Below are positions 7,847 to 15,872 of a stretch of 36,027 nucleotides of DNA, piece by piece (position 1 is the first letter of the stretch; each line of letters opens with the position of its first letter). The stretch lies in the NCBI GenBank assembly GCA_021295735.1, contig JAGWBU010000022.1:41946-77972 (forward strand). Reading direction: 5' to 3'. Below the pieces are notes generated by a model. It did not search any database. It was not told where the DNA came from and saw nothing but the letters and a program-made list of their open reading frames with translations. The translations under genes and the position numbers were made by a program. The stretch comes from Candidatus Poribacteria bacterium (GTDB lineage Bacteria; Poribacteria; WGA-4E; WGA-3G).

Positions 7847-10195
7847 TCATTTTTCGGCTTCCAGTTCTATCGCCTTTGTAAAGTCCTTTTCTGCTTCATC
7901 AGACTGTCCAAGTGCTTTTTTTGCGTTTCCACGATTATAGTGAGCAAGCACATGCTTTGGGTCAATCTTGATTGCTTGTGTATAATCATCAATTGCTTTC
8001 TGATAAAGTTTTTTCGCTTCTGCTATACTGCCTTTTTCCGCTTTAGATTTACCGAGGGCCGTTCTCGTGAGTCCCCGAGAGAAATAAGGGAAAGTATATT
8101 TAGGGTCAATCTTAATTGAGCGTGTATAGTCATTAATTGCTGCTTTATAAAGTTGTTGTGCTTCTGCTACATCACCTTGACCTGCTTTAGATTTTCCAAA
8201 TTCATGCTGTGTCCACCCTCGATTATTGTAGGCGAGGGCAAACTCTGGATTAATCTTGAGGGTTAGTGTGTTGTCGTCTATAGCTGCTTGATAAAGTTGA
8301 TGTGCTTCTGTTATATCCCCTTGATCTGCTTTAGATTTACCAAGATTAGTCTTTGCTCGTCCACGCCAGAAGTATGCGAGAATATGTTTAGGGTTTTGTA
8401 GGATTGCGTTATCAAAGCTAACTATCGCGTTGGCATCGTCTCCAGCATTGAATCTAACTTCTCCTTCAAGGTGGTAAGCGTAAGCGCGGATATGAGGGTG
8501 ATTTTGCCACTGTGGCAAAGGTTCCGGTGGTCCAGATTGAGCGAGTAATACCTTAAGTCTGTTTGATGGAACAGAGAAGTTGTAATAGTCCGATCGAGTG
8601 GTAATCCCGACAACTTCTCCTTTGCCATTTAACACTGGGCCGCCACTGCTTCCTTTGGCAGATTCAGCTGTGGTTCCAAGCAATTTGTCGCTATTTCGTA
8701 TGCCGTGTACATTTCCAGAACTGACCTTGTATTTTCTATCGGGATATCCTACGGCAACAACAGGTTCACCTCTTTGAACTGTATCGCTGTTTCCCAAAGG
8801 CAATGGTGTGCCTTCACCTGCAAGTTTTAGGACAACGATATCGTATTCTATATCATACGCGGTTACACCTTCAACTGTCCAGATTGTTTTTTTATCATTT
8901 AGTTTTGCGAATATGGGACCGGGTCTTGCAACAACGTGGATGTTTGTTACAATCTTGTCCTTATCTACGAAGAACCCGCTACCATAGGGAAATTCACTCG
9001 AAGGTCCAGTCCAGCACATGACACGTACTGTAGATTCTCTGCCTTTTTCGGAATCCGATCCTGATTTCTGTGCATTTGCATCTGCTAATTTAAAATAGTC
9101 GGCGATACCCGATTGATACAAGCTGCGTGCTTTCTCCGGATTCCCCTGAGCGGATACTATGTCACCAAGAGCAGCCTTTGCCCATCCGCGATTATAGTAA
9201 GCAAGAGGATGCTCAAGGTCAATCGTAATTGTTTGCGTGTAGTCATCTATCGCTCCTTGATAGAAATTCTGTGCTTCTGCCGCATTTCCTTGACCTGCTT
9301 TAGATTTACCAAGCGTATACTTCATCCACCCGCGATTGTTGTAGGCATCAGCAAACTCAGAGTTTAGTTTTATAGCGCGAGTATAGTCATCTATTGCACC
9401 AGAATAGTCGCCAAGCTCGGACTTCGTGGATCCACGCTCGAAGTAGGCAAAGGTATATTCCGGATTTAGTTGAATAGCTTTATTGAAAGCTGCTGCTGCT
9501 CCATCAAAGTCCTCAGCGTTATATTTATTTTTACCCTCATTGAAGTAAGCATAGGCACGGATAAGTTCTCGTTTTTGCCAGTCTGCCAAAGATTCCATTA
9601 CGTCTAATTTTGGAAGCAAGACCTTGAGAGCACTTGTGGGAATAGCATAAGTGCAAACCCCAAACCAAGCAACAATCCCAATAACCTCTTGCTTACTGTT
9701 TATGACTGGAGATCCACTACGCACTGAAGAAGTGTTGACTTTCGTCCGGATCCATTTGTCACTGTTTCGGATATTATGTACTTTCCCTTTTCTAACCTTG
9801 TACTTTCCGTCAGAGTATCCTATAACAGAAACTGACTCATCGGTTTGAACCGCATCACTGTCACCTATCTGCAGTGGAGTACCTTCACCAGAGAGTTTTA
9901 AGATAACGAGATTGTTTTTAACATCATAAGCTACAATGCCTTCAATTGATAAGATTTCCTCTTTATCGCTAAGTTTTGCGAAAATGGGATCAGGTTGTGC
10001 GACCACATGAATACTTGTTGCAATCTTGTTTTTGTCCACAAAGAAGCCACAGCCAAGAGTATTTGATTTGTCACCTTTGCTCACTAAGCGGACAATGGAA
10101 TCTTTCGCTTTCTTCTCCATCCATAAATCTGGTGAAAAGAGAAACGCAAAAGTTTTTTCCAGTAAACTCAAGAAAGATTTGATTCTATGTCTCAT
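7847..10195 (-). CDS. Paralogous protease-TPR-protease-TPR protein
   Basis: A 782-residue paralogue of the downstream gene with the same order: protease (about 30-195), TPRs (about 215-370), protease (about 388-545), TPRs (about 565-775). Domain 1 has H63 and S160 (VRSGSP) but N95 instead of Asp (KNNLVIL). Domain 2 has H420, D452 (EYDIVVL) and S517 (GSSGGP). I place the start at 10195 (MRHRIKSFLSLL) because it aligns with the paralogue's start. An upstream ATG at 10240 in frame would add 15 unrelated residues. Unlike its sister, the N-terminus reads KTFAFLFSPDLW with no lipobox cysteine and a charged residue in the hydrophobic stretch, so export is doubtful. It is divergent from the DUF5069 gene across 141 bases. 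Confidence 0.85.
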   Translation of the reverse strand: MRHRIKSFLSLLEKTFAFLFSPDLWMEKKAKDSIVRLVSKGDKSNTLGCGFFVDKNKIATSIHVVAQPDPIFAKLSDKEEILSIEGIVAYDVKNNLVILKLSGEGTPLQIGDSDAVQTDESVSVIGYSDGKYKVRKGKVHNIRNSDKWIRTKVNTSSVRSGSPVINSKQEVIGIVAWFGVCTYAIPTSALKVLLPKLDVMESLADWQKRELIRAYAYFNEGKNKYNAEDFDGAAAAFNKAIQLNPEYTFAYFERGSTKSELGDYSGAIDDYTRAIKLNSEFADAYNNRGWMKYTLGKSKAGQGNAAEAQNFYQGAIDDYTQTITIDLEHPLAYYNRGWAKAALGDIVSAQGNPEKARSLYQSGIADYFKLADANAQKSGSDSEKGRESTVRVMCWTGPSSEFPYGSGFFVDKDKIVTNIHVVARPGPIFAKLNDKKTIWTVEGVTAYDIEYDIVVLKLAGEGTPLPLGNSDTVQRGEPVVAVGYPDRKYKVSSGNVHGIRNSDKLLGTTAESAKGSSGGPVLNGKGEVVGITTRSDYYNFSVPSNRLKVLLAQSGPPEPLPQWQNHPHIRAYAYHLEGEVRFNAGDDANAIVSFDNAILQNPKHILAYFWRGRAKTNLGKSKADQGDITEAHQLYQAAIDDNTLTLKINPEFALAYNNRGWTQHEFGKSKAGQGDVAEAQQLYKAAINDYTRSIKIDPKYTFPYFSRGLTRTALGKSKAEKGSIAEAKKLYQKAIDDYTQAIKIDPKHVLAHYNRGNAKKALGQSDEAEKDFTKAIELEAEK

Positions 10196-10256
10196 AAGAT
10201 GTGAATCTCTTGTTTCTGCAATGCTATTCGTATGACACAATTCTGCCAGTTTTTTA

Positions 10257-10284
10257 TTGACACACTTACTAAATATGATACAAT
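10257..10284 (+). promoter_or_regulatory. Sigma-70-type promoter of the triple DUF5069 gene
   Basis: TTGACA at 10257-10262 and TACAAT at 10279-10284 are separated by 16 bases. The downstream gene starts at 10337 and has an AAAGGAAA ribosome binding site, leaving a leader of about 45 bases. Confidence 0.72.
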
Positions 10285-10289
10285 ATCAT
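10275..10289. promoter_or_regulatory. Operator-like palindrome over the -10 box
   Basis: A perfect inverted repeat ATGATA-CAA-TATCAT covers the -10 element. The nonamer ATATGATAC occurs at 10273-10281 and again at 10295-10303, a 22-base offset, about two helical turns. This arrangement would suit a dimeric repressor bound at two sites. The regulator is not known. Confidence 0.45.
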
Positions 10290-10336
10290 AACAGATATGA
10301 TACCATATTTTAAAATAAATTGAAAGGAAACGAATT

Positions 10337-11620
10337 ATGGATTTAACACGCCAACCACCACGTCGTCCTTCAAACCTGGGTGTTGCAGGGATTGTCGGCG
10401 CGGCACGCATGACAGACAAAGCACGCGCACATAACGAGGAAACCCTCGGCGATTTTGTCTATGGAAATCATTCAGGTTTAGATCGGCGCATATTAGCGTT
10501 TTTGGATATTTCAGCAGACGATTTTGCGGAGGCAGCTGACGAGTCCGATGATGCGACACTCAGTAGTTGGATGCTTGAAAAGGGAAAGAAAACAGATGAG
10601 GAGATTGCAGCATTCAACCAATCGGAATTGGAACGGCTACCGACAGACAAAAAGCATCAGCAACTTCTAAAAGAAAGGCTTGCAAAGTTCGCGCCAGATC
10701 GCACCGATATTAAGACAGTACTGCAGTCCATTGAACTGGACGATTGGGGATGTTTCTGGCAGGTAGATCTCACTGCACGCCCACCACGCAGTGCACGTGC
10801 AAGGGACGTTGCAGGTATCTGCGGTGTGGCACGCATGGCGGATAAAGCACGCGCGGAACGCGCAGGAAAAATCGGTGACTATAAATATGGCGATATTTCT
10901 GGACAAGATGTGCGAATTTTGACGTTCCTTGGTGTTTCTGCCGATGATTTTCAGGAAGCAGCGGTTAACAATCCGAACGATATTGAGATAGGTGAATGGG
11001 TGCAGGAAAACTGCAATAAATCACAAGATGAGATTGAGGCGTACAATCATGCTACGGTCAATCGTGGTCCCGATGAAACGACTCGTGAACGTTTTGAAGC
11101 ACGCCGCCAAGAAGTAGATCCGACCCGCACGGACATCACCACTTGGGTGGCACTCCAAGACCTGGACGATCAGTTGAGTTTCGGTATCATTGATCTCAAT
11201 CGTCGCGCACCGCGCAGCCCATACAATACTGATGTCTATGGCATGGTTCAACTTGCTCGATTAATTGACAAGGGCAGGGCATTTATTGGCAACACCTTGG
11301 GACCTTATTTTTATGGAGAGGATTCAGGAATGGATAGGATGGCGCTTGGATTTTTGGGAGTGCCCCCTGCTGATTTTACTGAGGCACTAAAGACGTTGTC
11401 AACCGATGCGGCGGTAGAGGCATGGCTGAAGCAGAACTATTCAAAAAGCGAAGCGGACATCAAAGCATTTAATGAAAAGATGACGCAAATGGGTCCCGAA
11501 ACCGAACGGTATAAAGCGATGATGGCGAAAATGCTCAAAAAACTTGATGCTGACCCTGCGGATATCAATACTTGGTTCGCGATGATGGATCTTGATGATG
11601 AGAAGACGTTTGCGTTATAA
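10337..11620 (+). CDS. Protein with three tandem DUF5069 domains
   Basis: A 427-residue soluble protein made of three repeats of about 142 residues, starting at residues 1, 142 and 285. Each begins with a (V/I/M)DL-x-R-x-PPR-like segment and carries G(V/M)xxxAR(M/L)xDKxRA, then a (Y/F)xYG....GxDxR/M segment, FLxxxxxDF, and ends in DP-x-R/A-TDI-x-TW-x-x-L-x-LDDE/Q-like helices. This matches DUF5069, a domain of unknown function usually present once in proteins of about 140 residues. No signal peptide or membrane span is visible. The gene has its own promoter with an operator-like palindrome. A triple fusion suggests an internal trimer or a scaffold, which is inference only. Confidence 0.8.
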   Translation: MDLTRQPPRRPSNLGVAGIVGAARMTDKARAHNEETLGDFVYGNHSGLDRRILAFLDISADDFAEAADESDDATLSSWMLEKGKKTDEEIAAFNQSELERLPTDKKHQQLLKERLAKFAPDRTDIKTVLQSIELDDWGCFWQVDLTARPPRSARARDVAGICGVARMADKARAERAGKIGDYKYGDISGQDVRILTFLGVSADDFQEAAVNNPNDIEIGEWVQENCNKSQDEIEAYNHATVNRGPDETTRERFEARRQEVDPTRTDITTWVALQDLDDQLSFGIIDLNRRAPRSPYNTDVYGMVQLARLIDKGRAFIGNTLGPYFYGEDSGMDRMALGFLGVPPADFTEALKTLSTDAAVEAWLKQNYSKSEADIKAFNEKMTQMGPETERYKAMMAKMLKKLDADPADINTWFAMMDLDDEKTFAL

Positions 11621-11649
11621 TAGATTTTCCGATAGCAAGGGGTGATACT

Positions 11650-11877
11650 ATGACTTGCGATGTGTGTGGAAAAGAAGGAGCGCGTCAACGTTATCTTACT
11701 CGTAGTTACGGAAAAGGGGAATCGCTCCTGGTTATTGAAAATGTGCCTGTAATCTGTTGTCCTCATTGTGGTGAGAGATATATGACTGCACAGACATTGG
11801 ATCAAATTGAACACATTAAACGTTCCCCGGAAAATCTCGCGACAAAACGATTCGTACCAGTTGCAGTTTTCAAATAG
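11650..11877 (+). CDS. YgiT-type zinc finger protein (antitoxin-like)
   Basis: A 75-residue protein with CDVC (C3, C6) and CCPHC (C37, C40) pairs flanking a short beta segment, the layout of YgiT/MqsA-type zinc finger domains. It ends with DQIEHIKRSPENLATKRFVPVAVF, in the region where such small proteins contact a partner. Relatives are antitoxins or transcription regulators paired with small toxins such as DUF4258 proteins. Here the partner position is occupied by an 86-residue protein whose start overlaps this gene's stop. It has no C-terminal helix-turn-helix of the full MqsA type. An AAGGGG ribosome binding site at about 11638 precedes the ATG. Confidence 0.8.
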   Translation: MTCDVCGKEGARQRYLTRSYGKGESLLVIENVPVICCPHCGERYMTAQTLDQIEHIKRSPENLATKRFVPVAVFK

Positions 11878-11879
11878 TG

Positions 11880-12137
11880 ATGAAGAAATTAAGAGTCTTT
11901 GCAGGCTTCCATAACGCTGACCCGAAAGGCAGATTACGTTTGAATTGTGCAAGCACTCTGGCAGATATTGCCTGTCAGAAAATCACTTTACGAGATAGTC
12001 AACATCTAATTCTTTACAGTGAAGAATTGGAAGTGGACGGTATAGTACAATACTCGGACGAAGAGGATTTGTGGGTTGCAATAATTGATTGGAATGCTAT
12101 TCGTGAAGTTTTTCCGAATGAACCAAAAGCGCTTTAA
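11880..12137 (+). CDS. Small protein translationally coupled to YgiT-type gene
   Basis: About 85 residues (MKKLRVFAGFHNADPKGRLR at the start). I do not recognise a family. It begins at ATG 11880, three bases after the upstream stop, or at GTG 11877, which overlaps the stop itself. Either way the two genes should be translationally coupled. It is mixed alpha/beta by eye, with an acidic tail (VQYSDEEDLWVAIIDWNAI) and no signal peptide or membrane span. Genes coupled to YgiT zinc-finger antitoxins are often toxins, so a toxin role is possible, but the order here (zinc finger first) and the lack of a DUF4258 motif leave it open. Confidence 0.65.
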   Translation: MKKLRVFAGFHNADPKGRLRLNCASTLADIACQKITLRDSQHLILYSEELEVDGIVQYSDEEDLWVAIIDWNAIREVFPNEPKAL

Positions 12138-12202
12138 TAACTTAACTGGTCTGATTCTTTGGGCATTTTATGTTAATGGAACTGCATTATGGAGCATAAA
12201 CG

Positions 12203-13468
12203 ATGAAAAATCTTGAAGCGATTGCAGATGTACAGTCAGGAAAAAGGACAGATGCGAATGCTGCATGGTGGGGATTTGAGCCGGAAGATGCTACAGATGG
12301 ATTGCAAGCCGCAATTGATTCCGGCGCGCGGCGATTGATCGTCCCAAATATGCGTTCCGATTGGATAATTCGACCAATTAAACTTGCCAGCAATCAGGAA
12401 CTGATTTTTGAGCGAGGGACAGTCGTCTCCGCGAAACGGGGTGAATTTCGCGGCAAAGGTGATTCAATGTTTACCGCACAAGATGTGGAGAACCTTACCA
12501 TACGCGGATATGGGGCAACTTTCCGTATGTGGAAACAGGACTATATCACGGGACTTGTACTGGAGCAGATGGGATGGCATCGGTGGTATGGACAGTATCC
12601 AAAGGCAGAGTGGCGAATGACTTTGTCTATACGCGGTTCTAAGAATGTAAAGGTATACGGTTTATCGCTCAAAGATAGCGGCGGAGATGGGATTTATGTT
12701 AATGGGAGTAAGGAACTCAGACACTCTGAAAATGTGCTGCTACGCGACATTGTCTGTGAAAACCATTATCGGCAGGGAATCAGCGTGATTAGTGCTGAAA
12801 ACCTAATAGCTGAAAACTGCACGTTTTCAAACACGTGGGGAACGCCGCCTTCATCCGGTTTAGACATTGAGCCTGACTTGCCCGATCAACGGATCAAAAA
12901 TGTGCAATTCTCCAGTTGCCAGTTTATCAACAACGCTGGTGACGGAATTGAAATCTTCTTGGCACATACCACAGATGAGACTGAAGATGTGACGATCCGC
13001 TTTGATAATTGCTACATTAGCAGTAGACACGGGGCAGGTATTCGCGTATCAAAAATCAGAGACAAAGGTCCAGGTGGACACATCGAATTTAATAACTGTA
13101 CAGTAGAAAACACCCTTACTTACGGCATTAAGGTTCAGGAAAAATCGGTTAATGGTGCACGCGTGACGTTTACGGATTGTGCTACTATCAACGCTGCGAC
13201 CGATCGAGAGTTCGGTGGTGAATGGTCACCAATTTCGTTATCTTTACCACAAACGAACATAGTTCAAACGATGGGTGGGATTGATTTCATTGATTGTTTT
13301 GTTGAGGACAATTATGATCGTCCTGCCGTTGCCTATACCCAACAAGACAGTGATTTACCGCTTCAAGATGTCACAGGAACAATAACTGTGCTAAATCCAA
13401 ACGGTGTCTGTGCTGAATTAGGTAAAGACAGCGAGAAACTTCCTCTGATCGTTAAGGCGTATGAATAG
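12203..13468 (+). CDS. Right-handed parallel beta-helix repeat protein
   Basis: A 421-residue protein in the pectate-lyase/polygalacturonase-like beta-helix superfamily. The N-terminus has AIDSGARRLIVPNMRSDW and LASNQELIFERGTVV, the usual cap strands of such folds. Several coils follow with the pattern NV-x-(L/F)-x-(D/N)C near residues 145-330 (for example NVLLRDIVCENHYRQGISV and GDGIEIFLAHT). No signal peptide is visible, which is odd for a polysaccharide-active enzyme, so it may act inside the cell or use another route. Substrate and activity are unknown. It stands alone, with 65 bases before and 167 bases after it. Confidence 0.75.
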   Translation: MKNLEAIADVQSGKRTDANAAWWGFEPEDATDGLQAAIDSGARRLIVPNMRSDWIIRPIKLASNQELIFERGTVVSAKRGEFRGKGDSMFTAQDVENLTIRGYGATFRMWKQDYITGLVLEQMGWHRWYGQYPKAEWRMTLSIRGSKNVKVYGLSLKDSGGDGIYVNGSKELRHSENVLLRDIVCENHYRQGISVISAENLIAENCTFSNTWGTPPSSGLDIEPDLPDQRIKNVQFSSCQFINNAGDGIEIFLAHTTDETEDVTIRFDNCYISSRHGAGIRVSKIRDKGPGGHIEFNNCTVENTLTYGIKVQEKSVNGARVTFTDCATINAATDREFGGEWSPISLSLPQTNIVQTMGGIDFIDCFVEDNYDRPAVAYTQQDSDLPLQDVTGTITVLNPNGVCAELGKDSEKLPLIVKAYE

Positions 13469-13635
13469 GATGTAAATCTGTCTCATATTAGAAGGTACTG
13501 ATGGACGGCTGCTGTGCATCCTCGGCAACTTCCAGAAATGACGTATAGGTGAAGCAAAGGTGAGTGTTTAGATATAATGACTACTGCGGATGCTAATTAC
13601 TGCAGAAAGGCATCCACTCCGAAAGGAATGTTAAA

Positions 13636-14511
13636 ATGGATAACTATGCAAAGTTAACTTTAGGACGTGGTTTGCATCATATTGCAAATTCATTGATAAG
13701 TATTATGTGTGTGCTTATGTGTATAACAGGCTGTGGAAAGGCACGGAGTGTCACATCCACCACCGGGAAAGTGGAATGGGGCTACGAAGCAGAAAATGGC
13801 CCCGGGGTTTGGGCGCAGCTCAGTCCCGAATACGTCTTGTGTGCTGAGGGTAAACACCAATCGCCAATTGATCTTACGAACCCCACACCAGCAAAACTTT
13901 ATTCTATTCCGTACAACTACCATCCAACAAGCATGAACATCCGCAACACTGGCCATACAATTGAAGTCGCATGCCCGGAAGGAAGTTGGATTGAGGTTGA
14001 TGGCACGCGGTATCAGCTGCTCCAATTCCATTTCCATGCACCGAGCGAACACACGGTGGCCGGTAAATCCTTTGATATGGAGGTGCATTTCGTTCACAAA
14101 AGTGAAGATGGCATGTTGGCAGTTGTTGGATTGCTAATTCAGAGAGGTCGTCACAACTTCGCATTTGACCCTATCTGGTCTCATCTACCCGCAGGCTCAG
14201 GTGAAACGCAACGTATTGAGAATGTCACCGAGGATGGCAGCTTAATAGTCGATCCTCGTTTTATGTTCTCGCCAAATGATCAGATAACCGACGAAGCACC
14301 GTCGCGTTTCCGGCACTACTATCGTTACGACGGTTCGTTGACGACCCCGCCTTGTTCAGAAGGTGTCAAATGGATTGTACTGACAACCTCGATCGAGATG
14401 TCTGAAGCACAAATCGCAGCGTTTAAAACGATTATTGATGACAACAACCGCCCGGTACAACCCTTGAATGGACGAAAACTGTTCGTGAATTCTGCCGGGG
14501 ACGAACGATGA
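13636..14511 (+). CDS. Alpha-class carbonic anhydrase, predicted lipoprotein
   Basis: A 291-residue enzyme that interconverts CO2 and bicarbonate. The zinc ligands are all visible: H132 and H134 in QFHFHAPSEH and H151 in EVHFVHK. H107 (NTGHTIEV) aligns with the proton-shuttle histidine, and KHQSPIDL and TPPCSEGVKWIV are class signatures. The N-terminus has a hydrophobic segment ending in CITGC (Cys33), a lipobox, so it is probably anchored outside the inner membrane. The first 15 or so residues before the hydrophobic segment make the leader long; an internal start such as M24 is too short to replace it. Ribosome binding site AAAGGA at about 13621. The preceding 167 bases hold a TATAAT-like box near 13575 without a clear -35. 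Confidence 0.93.
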   Translation: MDNYAKLTLGRGLHHIANSLISIMCVLMCITGCGKARSVTSTTGKVEWGYEAENGPGVWAQLSPEYVLCAEGKHQSPIDLTNPTPAKLYSIPYNYHPTSMNIRNTGHTIEVACPEGSWIEVDGTRYQLLQFHFHAPSEHTVAGKSFDMEVHFVHKSEDGMLAVVGLLIQRGRHNFAFDPIWSHLPAGSGETQRIENVTEDGSLIVDPRFMFSPNDQITDEAPSRFRHYYRYDGSLTTPPCSEGVKWIVLTTSIEMSEAQIAAFKTIIDDNNRPVQPLNGRKLFVNSAGDER

Positions 14512-14561
14512 TTGGGCTTTCTGGGACAATTTGTCGCCCGAAACGGATCAAGAGGGAACTG

Positions 14562-14606
14562 ATGATTGCCATAATATTTGATATTGATGGCACCTTAGCA
14601 ATTTAG
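14562..14606 (+). pseudogene. Truncated start of a HAD-family phosphatase
   Basis: An AGAGGGA ribosome binding site is followed by ATG and a 14-residue reading frame MIAIIFDIDGTLAI, the exact N-terminus expected of a HAD-superfamily hydrolase with its DxDGT nucleophile motif. The frame stops at the left edge of a MITE-like element (14603-14746), and no downstream HAD sequence follows. It is best read as the remnant of a gene cut by insertion and then lost. Confidence 0.55.
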
Positions 14607-14746
14607 GTTAATATAACCCAAGTTGCTACCTATATCGCGAATGCTCTTGTAGGAGGGGTTTCTAACCCCGATTTAGAAAAGAAAGCACAGTAAAAAGCAA
14701 TGTCTGCAAGCTTGAAATCTTGTCCGTAGCAACTTAGGTTAATATA
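14603..14746. mobile_element. MITE-like element with terminal inverted repeats
   Basis: The outer bases TTAGGTTAATATA occur as direct copies at both ends (14603-14615 and 14734-14746). Inside these, AAGTTGCTAC (14620-14629) and GTAGCAACTT (14726-14735) are exact inverted repeats. The middle carries a copy of the dispersed repeat CTTGTAGGAG with a GGGGTT-TCT-AACCCC hairpin (14646-14674). No coding capacity. It lies directly on the end of the HAD stub, suggesting insertion into that gene. Confidence 0.55.
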
Positions 14747-14758
14747 GAGAAACAAACA

Positions 14759-15169
14759 ATGTATTTATATCATGGAAGCAAGCAGTCTTTTCCAAAATTG
14801 AGAAAACATAAGGCTCAAGCACCGCCAGGGAGACCTCCTGAAGAAGCGTTAGAAGCAATTTATCTCACGCCTGATTTTCTCTTCGCACTGTTTTGCGCAG
14901 CAGGTCCACCCGGAACCAATAACATGGGCTGGTCGGAAACCGATAAGATGGATCGATTCGTCTACTTTGAGAATCCCGACCAATTTGAACCGGACGAGAC
15001 AATTTATATCTACTTTATAGACCCTACAAAAATACCAGAAGACAAGAAAATTTACATCGATCCGCTGCAGGTTGCCGTAACTCTGGATGAGATAACACCT
15101 GACAAAGTTGAAACGTATAAATCCGGAGAACTGTTAAAACACCATCGTATTGTCGATAAATTCGATTGA
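14759..15169 (+). CDS. YHGS-motif protein, possibly ADP-ribosyltransferase-like
   Basis: A 136-residue protein I cannot assign firmly. It opens with MYLYHGSKQSFPKLR and has EAIYLTPDFLFALFCAA at about residues 33-50, a pairing (YHGS plus 'yltp...A') reminiscent of ADP-ribosyltransferase-like folds. The rest alternates strands (ETIYIYFIDPTKI, KKIYIDPLQVAVTL). No signal peptide. It begins 12 bases after the MITE-like element and 52 bases before a caspase/CHAT-like gene, so the three genes 14759-16825 may form one unit. The ribosome binding site is weak (AGAGAAACAAACA). A catalytic Glu of the usual ART type cannot be pointed out with certainty. Confidence 0.6.
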   Translation: MYLYHGSKQSFPKLRKHKAQAPPGRPPEEALEAIYLTPDFLFALFCAAGPPGTNNMGWSETDKMDRFVYFENPDQFEPDETIYIYFIDPTKIPEDKKIYIDPLQVAVTLDEITPDKVETYKSGELLKHHRIVDKFD

Positions 15170-15221
15170 TTTACTGCAGCGCTGATGCTAAAATTGTGGG
15201 TTATTAAAGGGAAAATTTCAC

Positions 15222-15872
15222 ATGCTGAGAATGTTTACGCCTGTCGCAATTGTCTGCGATCGTACGATGCTAAGGGAAGCAGATGCACTCCGCGGCGTTC
15301 TGGAAAGTTTCAGGTTACATGTCGATTTCCACTATTTTGTCCAAAAACGTCAGATTCTTGATTTCTTTTTACAACCGCGCAACTATACGTATACAGTCAT
15401 CTTTTGCCACGGCTCAGGTGAAACGCCAAAGGATATGCACCTGAGACTTGAGGTCGTTGATCAGGAAGATGGAGATTATGATACACCTGGCGATGAAGGG
15501 TGGGATCATATCGTTGTTGAACTGACACCAGCGAAAATTGCTGAATACGTCCAAAATCGAGATGGGACGCTGCTCTCTACAGCGTGTGGTTCAGGCAGAG
15601 AACCGTTAGCAGAAGCGTTTCTGAAATCTGGCTATCACTCCTACATTGCGCCTGTACACCCTGACGATCCAGAGGAAATATATGTTGATCTTGATTCATC
15701 ATTAGCCTTTTTCACCAACTTTTTTTATTATCTGATGGACGGGGTGGACCGCGATTATTCAACGACTACCTATACAGAACAAGAGGCTGCGGAAAAAGCA
15801 GCACAACTTGATCCACATTTTCGCTTTGGTACGAAGATATTCAAACGCTACACAACAGAGGAGAATACATAA
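15222..15872 (+). CDS. Caspase-hemoglobinase/CHAT-like protein
   Basis: A 216-residue protein. The N-terminal alpha/beta part ends in TVIFCHGSGE with H63 after a hydrophobic strand, and a second strand ends in LLSTACGSGREPLAEAFLKS with C122, followed by GYHSYIAP. A His after one core strand and a Cys after the next, then a helix and a Gly, is the pattern of the CHAT/caspase (clan CD) fold, so H63 and C122 are candidate catalytic residues. Some inactive members exist and I cannot prove activity. No signal peptide. Its stop overlaps the start of the Asp-box propeller gene (TAATG), giving translational coupling. The preceding gene is a YHGS protein. Confidence 0.6.
   Translation: MLRMFTPVAIVCDRTMLREADALRGVLESFRLHVDFHYFVQKRQILDFFLQPRNYTYTVIFCHGSGETPKDMHLRLEVVDQEDGDYDTPGDEGWDHIVVELTPAKIAEYVQNRDGTLLSTACGSGREPLAEAFLKSGYHSYIAPVHPDDPEEIYVDLDSSLAFFTNFFYYLMDGVDRDYSTTTYTEQEAAEKAAQLDPHFRFGTKIFKRYTTEENT

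Noticed and set aside
5167-10195. Possible CRISPR or tandem DNA repeats in the protease-TPR genes
   Set aside because: The periodicity follows the 34-residue TPR units and the domain duplication and is diverged at DNA level; there are no spacers.
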